From Mycobacterium colombiense (GTDB lineage: Bacteria > Actinomycetota > Actinomycetes > Mycobacteriales > Mycobacteriaceae), in NCBI RefSeq assembly GCF_001665835.1, contig NZ_LZSX01000034.1, positions 31,619 to 95,618 on the forward strand: a stretch of DNA of 64,000 bases. The letters are read 5' to 3'. Under the pieces are notes generated by a model. The model was not told the origin of the DNA. It made no database searches and worked only from the letters and a program-made list of their open reading frames with translations. Made by a program: the position numbers and the translations under genes. Every line of letters begins with the position of its first letter. Position 1 is the first letter of the stretch. Positions 46,579 to 56,400 of the stretch are shown here, one piece after another.

Positions 46579-46935
46579 ATGAGTGTGTTGACTTCCCCGA
46601 AGACCTATACGGCGCTCGGCGTGTTCCACGCCGTCGACGCGGTGGCGTGCGGCGTCCAGGTGGCCCCGATCAAGAAGGTCCTCGATGACGTGGGCGTGCC
46701 GGAGAACATCCGGCCGGTGCTGCCGGCGGTGAAGGCGGCCGCCGCGGTCGGTTTGCTGTCGGTTCAGCGCTTTCCGGCGCTGGCGCGGTTGACGACGGCG
46801 ATGCTGACGTTGTACTTCGTGCTGGCGGTCGGCGCGCACGTTCGAGTGCGCGACAAGGTCGTCAACGGCCTTCCGGCCGCCTTGTTTTTGGCGTTGGTCG
46901 CCGCGATGACTATCAAGGGACCGGACCAGGACTAG
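46579..46935 (+). CDS. Small DoxX-like membrane protein (Rv1489-like)
   Basis: A 118-residue protein with three to four predicted helices. It resembles the DoxX-like family: FHAVDAVACG, LPAVKAAAAVGLLS and LTTAMLTLYFVLAVGAHVRV. ATG 46579 lies nine bases after the stomatin stop, so co-transcription is likely. Its TAG stop shares CTAG with the convergent reductase gene. Function unknown. Confidence 0.78.
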   Translation: MSVLTSPKTYTALGVFHAVDAVACGVQVAPIKKVLDDVGVPENIRPVLPAVKAAAAVGLLSVQRFPALARLTTAMLTLYFVLAVGAHVRVRDKVVNGLPAALFLALVAAMTIKGPDQD

Positions 46936-47432
46936 TCGAGGCGCAACTCGACCAGCGGCAGCGGGGTATCGGTGTCGGTGATCGGGACGCCGAGCGTCTG
47001 CTCCAGCACCGGCCGCATCCGCTCCCACGCCTTGGGGTGACGGGTTCGGTAGGCGGCCAGGGTGCGATCGGCCTCCGGTGTGGGCAGTACGCGCGCGACG
47101 GCGGTTCTGGGCGCGTGGCTGCCGGCGTAGACCCGCACCCGGGGGTTGGCTTCAATGTTGCGGAACCACTGGGCTTTTCGACCGAAACCCGAGGCGACCA
47201 CGTAGGTGTCCGGCGGGGAGTGGTCGACGACCTCCAGCGCCGCGTAGCGCGGCAGTCCCGACTTGCGGCCGACATGCTCGAGCAACAGGATGCGCGAACC
47301 GAACAGCGCGCCCGCGCGGGCCTTGTAGATCCAGACCGGCGCGCGCATGAGGCGGCGCGACCGCAGCAGCCGTCCGGCGAGGCTGGCGACGCCGGTGGGA
47401 AACCGGCGGGCTCCGCTGTTGTCCGATGTCAT
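46932..47432 (-). CDS. Deazaflavin (F420)-dependent nitroreductase-family protein
   Basis: A 166-residue protein of the Ddn/PNPOx-like split beta-barrel family, which uses reduced F420 to reduce quinones or other substrates. Family pattern: VWIYKARAGALFGSRILLLE, HVGRKSGLPRYAALEVVD, ASGFGRKAQWFRNIEANP and VRVYAGSHAPRTA. The N-terminal helix region (GVASLAGRLLRSRRLMRAP) is the membrane-associated type. ATG 47432 is preferred over an ATG four codons upstream. The specific substrate is unknown. Confidence 0.88.
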   Translation of the reverse strand: MTSDNSGARRFPTGVASLAGRLLRSRRLMRAPVWIYKARAGALFGSRILLLEHVGRKSGLPRYAALEVVDHSPPDTYVVASGFGRKAQWFRNIEANPRVRVYAGSHAPRTAVARVLPTPEADRTLAAYRTRHPKAWERMRPVLEQTLGVPITDTDTPLPLVELRLD

Positions 47433-47480
47433 GCGGCCCTCCACGGTCGTCGGGATAACCGTGACGGTACTGGGCTGCCG

Positions 47481-47520
47481 CCTGTCGCCGTCACGATTCA
47501 GGCATCGTGACGGCGACAGG
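47481..47520 (-). terminator. 17-bp perfect hairpin terminator
   Basis: CCTGTCGCCGTCACGAT (47481-47497) pairs with ATCGTGACGGCGACAGG (47504-47520) around a 6-base loop. It lies eight bases beyond the stop of the minus-strand Pro-rich gene and before the reductase gene start, so it should terminate the former. Confidence 0.7.
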
Positions 47521-47528
47521 CTCGGTTG

Positions 47529-47924
47529 TCAGGGATGCGGCGTGGGGGACGCCGGCGTCGGCGCGGGCGGTGTCGGCAATCCCTCGCCCGGGGGCGGCGG
47601 CCAGACGCCGCGCGGGGGTCCCGGCGGCCCGGGCGGGGTGAATCCGAAACCACCCGGCATCGGCCCGCCCATTGGAGGGGGCGGGGGACCGTGGAAGGGC
47701 GCCGCAAGCCCCAGCGGCGGCCCGGGAGGCGGCGGCGGGGGCGGCCCGACGCTGACGATCCAGGCGAAGGCGATCGCCGCGACGGTGCCGACCGCGCCGA
47801 GCAGCACGCCCGCCACGCCGGCGCCGATCACCACGCCGGTGGGGTGACGGCGTCGCTCGGGTGCCTGGTAGGCGACCGGTGCCGGCGCGGGCGGATTGGT
47901 GTTGATGTCGTCGTTCGTGGTCAT
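47529..47924 (-). CDS. Pro-rich single-pass membrane protein
   Basis: A 131-residue protein. After a 30-residue polar N-terminus there is one membrane helix (GVVIGAGVAGVLLGAVGTV) and then about 70 residues very rich in Pro and Gly ([32 protein letters not shown]), ending TPASPTPHP. The N-terminus is probably cytoplasmic and the Pro-rich part outside. No domain is recognised. It is divergent from the two-component genes (113 bases) and may share their regulation. Confidence 0.65.
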   Translation of the reverse strand: MTTNDDINTNPPAPAPVAYQAPERRRHPTGVVIGAGVAGVLLGAVGTVAAIAFAWIVSVGPPPPPPPGPPLGLAAPFHGPPPPPMGGPMPGGFGFTPPGPPGPPRGVWPPPPGEGLPTPPAPTPASPTPHP

Positions 47925-48036
47925 GTCACGGACGCTAAGAGCCGGAGCTGAAGTGGGGCTTAAGAAATCATCCAGCGCCGTGCCCTCGAAATGGCCGCTT
48001 CAGGTTCATCTCAGAACCCGTGCCGACAATGGGCGT

Positions 48037-48771
48037 ATGACGGATTCGCGGCAGGCCGACAGCTCCTCGCCCGCGCGCCGGTCGGATCGGTTCAGCGTCG
48101 GCACACCGCGGGTGCTGATCGTCGAAGACTCCGAGACCATCCGGGAGATGGTCAGCGAGGCGCTCGCCGATGTCGGCTATCACACCGCCGCCCGCTGCGA
48201 CGGCGACGGCCTGGAACAGGTTCTCGACGGGATGCGGCCCGATCTGGTGGTGCTCGACGTGATGCTGCCCGGGCGCGACGGGTTCGAACTGATCGACGTC
48301 ATCCGCGAATGGGGTGACATCGGGATCGTCCTGATCACGGCGCGCGACGGGCTGCCCGATCGGCTGCGCGGACTCGACGGCGGGGCCGACGATTACGTCA
48401 TCAAGCCGTTCGAGCTGGCCGAACTGGTATCGCGGGTCGGTGCGGTGCTGCGCCGTCGCGGCCGGCTGTCGGAGGTGATTCAGGTGGGCGATGTCACCCT
48501 GGACCTCGGCGCCGGCGTGGCCGCGCGCGGCGGACACCGGCTGGATCTGACCGCGACCGAGCTGCGCGTGCTGGCTTTCCTGGTGGAGCAGCGCGGCCGG
48601 ATCGTTAGCGCGGGCCAGATCCTGAACGGGGTGTGGGGCTACGACGCCTACGACCCCAACCTGGTGCAGGTCCATGTCAGCGGGCTGAGGCGCAAGCTCG
48701 AGGCGCACGGGCCGCGGATCCTGCACACCGTGCGCGGCATCGGCTACCGCCTGCAGGCCGAGCGGTCATGA
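48037..48771 (+). CDS. OmpR/PhoB-type response regulator
   Basis: A 244-residue response regulator. The receiver domain (residues about 25-140) has VLIVEDSETIREMV, the phospho-accepting Asp in LVVLDVMLPGRDGFE (about 74), Thr in LITARD and Lys in VIKPFEL. The C-terminal winged helix (about 150-244) has DLTATELRVLAFLVEQRGRI and VQVHVSGLRRKLE. ATG 48037 gives MTDSRQADSSS, an unusually long 25-residue lead. Its stop overlaps the kinase start by four bases. I cannot assign it to a named system. Confidence 0.92.
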   Translation: MTDSRQADSSSPARRSDRFSVGTPRVLIVEDSETIREMVSEALADVGYHTAARCDGDGLEQVLDGMRPDLVVLDVMLPGRDGFELIDVIREWGDIGIVLITARDGLPDRLRGLDGGADDYVIKPFELAELVSRVGAVLRRRGRLSEVIQVGDVTLDLGAGVAARGGHRLDLTATELRVLAFLVEQRGRIVSAGQILNGVWGYDAYDPNLVQVHVSGLRRKLEAHGPRILHTVRGIGYRLQAERS

Positions 48772-50261
48772 CGGCCGCGTCGACGACGCCGACGCCGTCG
48801 CTGCAACGTCGCGTGACGCTGGTGGTGCTGGCGCTGCTGGCCGTCCTGCTGGTGGTGCTCGGAGTCACCATCGACATCACGATGGGTGTTCTCGCCCACC
48901 GCAATCTGCACGATCGGCTGCTGGCCGCGACCTCGCGCGCCGACGCGCTGAGCGCCGCGCACACCTCGCCCGATCTGCTCGCCGCCGAACTCAACGGCGG
49001 CGGGATCCGGGCGCTCGTGGTCACGGCCGACGGCACCGCGTACGGCGACCGCGGGATCAGTCCCGAGCTGAGCGACGGGGAGGTCGAACCGCCACCGTTC
49101 TATCCTCCGCCGCCCCCATACCCGCCGCCGCCTTATCCGCCGCCGCCTTATCCACCGCCGTATCCGCCACCGCCGTACGCACTTCCGCCGCCGCCCGGCC
49201 CTCCGCCGGATGCCACCGCGACGGCCGTCGTGCACCCGCTGCCTGATGGCAGCCGGGTGATCCTGGTCGCCGACACCACGCAGACCACCCAGGTCGCGCA
49301 TCAGTTGCGCGGGTTGATGATCGGGGCGGGTCTGGTGACCCTGCTGCTCGCGGCGCTGCTACTCATCGCGGTCAGCCGGGCGGCGTTGCGTCCGCTGGAT
49401 CGGCTCACCGCGCTGGCCAACGCCATCACCACCGGGGATCGCGGCCGGCGGCTGCACCCGGATCGCACGGACACCGAACTCGGCCGCGCCGCAAGCGCTT
49501 TCGACGGCATGCTGGACGCACTGGAACTGTCCGAGCACCGCGCCCGGCGCGCCGCCGACACCGCGGAGGCCGCGGAGACGGCGACCCGGCGGTTTCTCGT
49601 CGACGCCGCCCACGAGTTGCGAACCCCGATCGCAGGCATTCAGGTCGCGGCCGAGCAGGTCGCGCACAGCGCCTCAAAACACCACGACGACGGGCAATAC
49701 CGCCGGGCGAGCCTGTTGCTCTCCGACGCTCGCCGCGCCGGACGGCTCGTCTCCGACATGCTGGACCTGAGCCGCATCGACGCCGGGCTCGCGCTCGAGC
49801 TGCACGACGTGGACGTGGCCGCTGTGCTCGACGGCGAGGCTGACAGAGCCGCGATGCTGGCACCACAGCTGCGCGTCACCCGCACCGGTTTGACCACACA
49901 GCATCTCGACGCCGACGCGACCCGTCTGTCGCAGATCGTGTCCAACCTGCTCGACAACGCCCGCCGGTACACACCGGCCGGCGGAGCCATCACCGTCGAC
50001 CTTCGCGCGCCCGAGGGCCTCGCGGAAATCACCATCACCGACACCGGCCCGGGCATCCCGGATGACCAGCGGGACAACATCTTCGAGCGGCTGGTCCGCC
50101 TGGACCCCGGCCGCGCCCGCGACCACGGCGGCGCCGGGCTGGGGCTGGCGATCGCGCGGGCGCTGGCGCGTGCCCACGGCGGTGAACTGGCGTGCCTGCC
50201 GCACCAGGGCGGCGCCCAATTCCGGCTCACGCTGCCGATCAACGCCGGGCGATCGGGGTAG
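48768..50261 (+). CDS. Sensor histidine kinase with Pro-Tyr-rich extracytoplasmic domain
   Basis: A 497-residue kinase. TM1 (VTLVVLALLAVLLVVLGVTI) and TM2 (about residues 180-205) flank a sensor domain that contains, at about 105-145, a run of YPPPP units (FYPPPPPYPPPP and four more). HAMP follows (RAALRPLDRLTALANAITTG), then the phospho-His box FLVDAAHELRTPIAGIQ (about 280) and the ATPase with NLLDNARRYTP, DTGPGIP and GAGLGLAIARALARAHGG. ATG 48768 overlaps the response regulator stop (ATGA). Signal unknown. Confidence 0.92.
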   Translation: MTAASTTPTPSLQRRVTLVVLALLAVLLVVLGVTIDITMGVLAHRNLHDRLLAATSRADALSAAHTSPDLLAAELNGGGIRALVVTADGTAYGDRGISPELSDGEVEPPPFYPPPPPYPPPPYPPPPYPPPYPPPPYALPPPPGPPPDATATAVVHPLPDGSRVILVADTTQTTQVAHQLRGLMIGAGLVTLLLAALLLIAVSRAALRPLDRLTALANAITTGDRGRRLHPDRTDTELGRAASAFDGMLDALELSEHRARRAADTAEAAETATRRFLVDAAHELRTPIAGIQVAAEQVAHSASKHHDDGQYRRASLLLSDARRAGRLVSDMLDLSRIDAGLALELHDVDVAAVLDGEADRAAMLAPQLRVTRTGLTTQHLDADATRLSQIVSNLLDNARRYTPAGGAITVDLRAPEGLAEITITDTGPGIPDDQRDNIFERLVRLDPGRARDHGGAGLGLAIARALARAHGGELACLPHQGGAQFRLTLPINAGRSG

Positions 50262-50484
50262 CTAATCAGGCTTGTGGTTGATGGTGGGGATTTGGGTCTG
50301 ACTTCGTGAGGGCTGGGGGTGGTCGCGTTGATGAGGTCGAAGGCGCGGCCCTGATTGGGTGTGGACGAGGAGGCCCGGTTCAAACAGCGCCATCCGTGAT
50401 GAATTCACCTTTGGCCCAAGGTGTTTGGCAGCTAGCCTGGTATCGATCGGGTATCGACAACAATCGGCCGTCCCGCACGGACGG
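50262..50484. other. Junction between core region and synthetase island
   Basis: These 223 bases separate the 3' ends of the kinase and the convergent synthetase. A minus-strand open frame of about 80 codons passes through (MALFEPGLLVHTQSG within it) but has no start signal or recognisable domain and overlaps the synthetase end. I see no clear terminator or terminal inverted repeat. It may be the scar where the island joined. Confidence 0.35.
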
Positions 50485-53400
50485 TCATGATTGCTCCTCC
50501 ACATCTGCGGTCATGGCTACCAGCACGCGCCGGAACCGTGCGACCAGCTTTTCGATTCTGGCCGCAGTGAACACGTCGGTGTCGAATTCGACGCGTAGAC
50601 ACAGTTCGTGGCCTGGCACGGCTTGCACCGAAAGCGGGTAATGATTGTATTCGCGAGTGGTGAAGCCTTTTAAGTTCAACTCGTCGACGGCCGATAACGC
50701 GGCGGTAACCATCGGATAGTTCTCGTAGACGAACATTGTGTCGAATAACTGGTCGTGCCCCGTTACGCGGTGGATCTCGCTCAGGGCCAGGTGCTGGTGG
50801 TCAAGAGTCTTGGTGTAGCTGCTTTGCAGCTGGTCAAGCAGGTTGGCGGTGGTCGTCTCCGCTCCGATGGTCGCCCGTACCGGGACCGTGTTGATCAACA
50901 GACCGACCATCGATTCCGCGCCGGCCAAGTCGGGTGGACGCCCCGACACCGCTGTGCCGAACACCACGTCGTGCTGGCCGGTCAGCCACGTCAGCAGCAG
51001 CGCCCACGCGGCCTGCAAGACGGTGCTGACCGTGGTGCGGTACGAGCGCGCCAGCTCGCCCAACGCCTTCGTGGTCTCCGCGGACACCTGGAACGACTCC
51101 GTACCGCGCAGACCGAGCGCTGGACGCCCAGGGGGTCCCACCAGGCTGGGAGTGTCGAACCCGTCGAGGACCTCACGCCATGCTGTCTGAGCCGCGCCTC
51201 GATCCTGTTCGGACAGCCAGGTGACAAAGCTGCGATACGACGGCGCGGCGGGCAACCGCACGCCGTAATAGCTGGCGAAGATTTCCTGCAGCAGGATCGG
51301 CTTCGACCAACCGTCGAGCACGATGTGGTGGTTGGTGAGCACGAACCGATACAGATCGTCTGCGGTGCGGATCAGGGCAGCTCGGAAGGGCGGCTGGACG
51401 GCAAGATCGCAGACCGCGACGCGCTCGGCGGTACACAGCTGCTGTACCTGTTCCTCCACATCAGCATCTGCCGAGCTCAGCTCGACGTAGTGCCAGGCCA
51501 GCGCCGGATCGGCGGGCATGACCTGCACCGGTTCACCGAAGTCGTCGCAGAAAACGGCCACCACGTTCGGGTGGCGGGTGACGACGGCGTGCACCGCCTC
51601 GCGCAAGCGCTGCGGGTCAAGGGCACCACTCACGGTGATGTCGAGCTGCACCGCATACAAGTTGGCACTGCCCTGCCCGCTGCCGGTGTAGTACAGCAGG
51701 CCCTGCTGCAGCGGGGTTAGCGGCAACACATCGCCGATCCGGTACTGCTGCGCCAGCTTGTCGATGTCCTGCTGGGTGAGACGGGCTGGCGCGATGTCGG
51801 ACGGGGTCAAGCCGCCCCCGCCGCCGCGCACGTGCGCGCAGATGCCGGCCAGCGCGTCGAACCACAGCTCGCTGAGCCGGCTGACCTGCTTGTCATGCAG
51901 CGCCGAGCGCGCCCAGGTCCAGTTGGCCTGCAGCTGCGGGCCGGCCTCGGTGTCCATCGTGCCGGCATTGAGCTCCACGGTATGAGCCAGCGGCATCTTC
52001 ACTGCACCCGCGGCGCCGCCCAGCGAGAAACTGTTCTCGCTGAGCCGCCACAACTCACTGGAGAGCTCGGCCGCACCACCCGGACGACCTAGGTAGTTGA
52101 AGCCGATCACGGGGTCGGACCCACCCAGATCAAACTCAGGGGCGAGGTAGCGCAGCAGCCCGTAGGTCAGACCGTCGGGCAGGGCGCGCAGCTGCTCCTT
52201 GGCGTCCTTGATCAGAGCGCCCAGTGCATCCTCACCCGCCGTCACCTGTCCCCAGGACAGGCCGCCGACCGGCCCCCCGAATTTCAGGGCCACCGGGTAC
52301 TTGGTGGTGAACCAGCCCACCGTGCGCGACAAGTCGACATGCGGGGCCAGCTCCTCCTGGCGGCCGTGGCCCTCCACATCGATGCCGATCGGGGTGCTGG
52401 TGCTCAAGAATTGCGTCCACGCCAGGCCGAACGCGATCAGCAATATGTCTTGAACCCCGGCATGAAATGCCGCCGGGGCCTCACCAAGCAGCTGGCGGGT
52501 CGTCTCGACATCCAGCGACACCGACAGTTGGCCGGCGCTGATGTAGGTGTCCTCCGGCTGTACCGGCGGTAACGCTGCCGGGATTGCCGCCACCTGACGC
52601 CACGCCTCGGCCTGGGCCATCACGTCTGCGCTCTGCGCGTACTTGGCCAACAACGACGACCACCGGGCAAACGACGTCCCGGCCGCCGGCAGCGCCACCG
52701 GCTGGCCACTGCGATGCTGAGCCCACGCAATGTTGAGGTCTTCCAACAGGATTCGCCACGACACGCCATCGACGGACAGGTGGTGAATGATCAACGCCAA
52801 CTGGTTCGTCGACTCGGCCCACACCGCGCGCAGCATCGCCCCGGTGCCCGGGTCGAGCCGTGACCGGGCCGCCACCAACGCCTCAGCCGACAGCGCGTCG
52901 ACGGTGTCCACGCAACCGGCGGCATCTATCGTCCCGGCTTCGGGCACCGACAACAACCATCCGCCGGCGCCGTCGTCGTCGACGCGCAGCCGCAATGTGG
53001 CGTGCCGGTCCAGCAACGACTGCAGGACCACCACCGCGTCGGCCCGCGCGACACCCGCGGGGGCTTGCAACACCATCGTCTGGTTGAACTGCTCGACCGC
53101 ACCTTCGACGCTGTGCAGCCAACGCATGATCGGGGTGGCCACCACCGACCCGGTGCCTTCGTCGACCACGCCGCCCTCGCCGTCGGCGACCACCGTGGCG
53201 ACCTGCGCGAGACGCGCCACCGTCTGTTCGACGAAAACGTCACGCGGACGGCACATTACGCCGGCCGCTCGAGCACGGGACACGACTTGCATCGACAGGA
53301 TGCTGTCACCGCCCAGATCGAAGAACGAGTCATCGACACCGACCCGCTGCACACCCAATATCTGGGCATAAATGCCGGCCAGGATTTCCTCGACCGCGCT

Positions 53401-56400
53401 GGATGGAGCCCGGTAATGCTCGACGTCCTGGTATTCGGGTGCCGGCAGGGCGCGGACGTCGAGTTTGCCGTTGACCGTCAATGGCAGCGCCTCGAGCGCA
53501 ACGATCGCGGTCGGCACCATGTAGGTCGGCAGCCGTTCATTCAATTGAGTACGGATCTCAGCCGGATCGGCGGCTCCGGTGATGTAGCCCACCAGCCGCT
53601 TGTCGCCGGGACGGTCCTCGCGCGCGATCACCGCCACATGGTCGACCCCGTCCAAACCGGCGAGGGTCGCTTGGATCTCACCGAGCTCGATGCGATAACC
53701 GCGGATCTTGACCTGCTCATCGGCACGCCCGACGTAACACAGCTGACCATCGGCGCCCCACGACACCAGATCCCCGGTGCGATACATGCGCGCCCCCGGC
53801 GCCCCGAACGGGCACGCCACAAACCGCGTCGAGCTCAACCCCGGCCTGCCCACATACCCGGCGGCCAACCCGGCACCGGCCACGTACAGCTCGCCGACCA
53901 CCCCGGCGGGGACCTGACGCAACCACCCGTCGAGTACGAAGAATGCGAGGTGGGCCAACGGCACCCCGATGGGGCTGGCATTACTGTCGACGTCGCCGCC
54001 GACGATCTCACGAAACGAGGCGTGCACGGTCGTCTCGGTGATGCCATACAGATTGAGCAGACGCGGCGGTCCGGGGTGGTGGTTCAGCCACGTCTCCAGA
54101 CGCTGGGGTTCGAGCGCCTCGCCACCGAACACCACGGACTGCAACTTCAGCTGCTGCCCCAACCTCGACGCGAGCCCATCAGCGGTCTGCAGCACATAAA
54201 ACGCCGACGGCGTCTGGCTCAACACATTGACCTGCTCACGAACCAGCAACGCGTGCAACTCTTCTGGCGAACGCACCACCGAATCGGGCACCATCACCAA
54301 CCGCCCGCCATGCAACAGCGAACCAAAGATCTCCCACACCGAGAAGTCAAACGCCAATGAATGACACTGCGTCCACACCTGTCCCAACGTCAACTGGGCG
54401 TCCAGCGAATCCAGCAACCTGCTGACGTTGTGATGAGGCACTGCAACACCTTTGGGTGTCCCAGTGGTGCCCGAGGTGTAAATGATGTAGGCGATGTCCT
54501 CGGCCCCAACCGCCGGTAACGCGGTCGCGGGCTGGGTCGTCACCGCAGGGTCGTCGATGTCGATCAGCAGCAGGCCAGACCCCTTCAGCCGGGACCGCAC
54601 GTCCGCGTTGGTGACCACAGCGACAGGCGCAGAGTCGCCCAACACGAACTCCATCCGCGCCGCGGGAACCGTCGGATCGATCGGCACATATGCGGCACCG
54701 GTCTTGAGCACCGCCAGCATCGCCACCACCGCCTCAGGCGTACGCGGAAGCAACAGGGCCACACGCGTACCCGGTCCTGCACCCTGAGGAATCAGCAAGT
54801 GCGCCAGCCGGTTAGCGGACTCCTCCACCTCGCGATAAGTCCACGACCGATCCCCGTAAGTGATCGCCACCGCCTCCGGGGCGCGGGTCGCCTGAGCAGC
54901 GAACAATTCGGGGATCGAGATCGCGGACATCTCCGGCTCGGCCAGCATCGCCCGATTGCCCCACCCGTCGAGGCGGTCGTGCTCACCCCGGTCGAGCAGA
55001 TCGATCGACGACAACCGCCGGGCGGGATCGGCGATCATGGCCGCCAGCACCTGCTGCAACCGGTCGATCAGCGTGTCTATGGCGGCACGGTCAAATGCGT
55101 CCGTGTCGAATTCGACGCGAAGGCTCAGTTCGTGGCCCGGCGTCGCCACCACCGACAGGGGGTAGTGGTTGTACTCGCGGCTGGTGAAGCCGGTGATGGC
55201 CAGGTCATCGGCGCCCAACAGGGCGCCGGCGTCGATCGGATAATTCTCGTACAGGAACAACGTGTCGAACAGCTGATCGTGACCGCTGGCGCGGTGGATC
55301 TCGGGGAGAGCCAGATACTCATATTCGAGGATGTCGTTGTGGACGCGCTGCAGCTGCTCCAGCAGATCGGCGACTGTGCTCCCTGTGCTGGCGTTGGCCC
55401 GCACCGGCACCGTGTTGATCATCAGACCCACAATGGATTCCGAGCCGAGCAGTTCCGTCGGCCTACCCGAGACCGCGGTGCCGAACGCCACATCATGCTG
55501 ACCGGTCAGCCACATCAGCAGCTGCGCCCATGCACCCTGCAACACGGTGCTCACGGTGGTGTGGCACGAGCGGGCCAACTCGGTCAGGGCCGCTGTGGTC
55601 TCGGCGGACACCCGGAAGGATGCGACATCGCGACGCCCTACCCGGCCTGGCGTAGCGATCAACGTCGGAGTCTCGAAACCCGCCATCACGTCGCGCCAAG
55701 CCCCTTGTGCGACACTGCGGTCCTGCCCATCCAGCCAGGTGACAAAGCTGCGGTATGACTGAGCCGCAGGCAGCCGTTCGCCGTAGTAGGTGCCGAACAC
55801 CTCCTGCATCAGGATTGGCAGCGACCAGCCATCCGCCACGATGTGGTGAATGGTGAGCACCAAGCGGTATTGGTCTTCTGCGGTGCGGATCAACGCCGCC
55901 CGGAACGTCGGCTTGTCAGCCAGGTCGCAGACCGCGGCGCGCTCAGCAGCACACAGCCGCTCAATCTGCTGATCGGCATCGCCGCCCACGGGGTTCAGTT
56001 CAACGTCCTGCCACGCGATCACCGGCTTGGCCGGGATAACCTGCATCGGCTCACCGAAGTCTTCGCAGAACCGGGCCACCAGGTTGGGATGCCGGTTGAC
56101 CACCGTCTGCACGGCCTCGCGCAGGCGGTGCGCATCGAGGGCGCCGTTGACTGTGATACCGAGCTGCACGGTGTACAGGTCGTCCAGACCCGGCGCGAAG
56201 CTGGTATGGAACAGCAGACCCTGCTGCACCGGGGTCAGCGGCAGCACGTCCAAAACTTCGCTCTGCGAGCAGAGTTCGTCGATCTGCTGCTGGCTGAGGC
56301 GGGCAGGAGCGATATCGGACGGGGTGAGCCCGCCCCCACCGGCTTTGACGTGCGCGCAGATACCGGCCAGAGCCTCGAACCACAACTGGCTCAGCCGGCT

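Noticed and set aside
49090..49205. Short tandem repeat that might be read as CRISPR or VNTR DNA
   Set aside because: It is an in-frame Pro-Tyr codon repeat inside the kinase gene, with no spacer structure.
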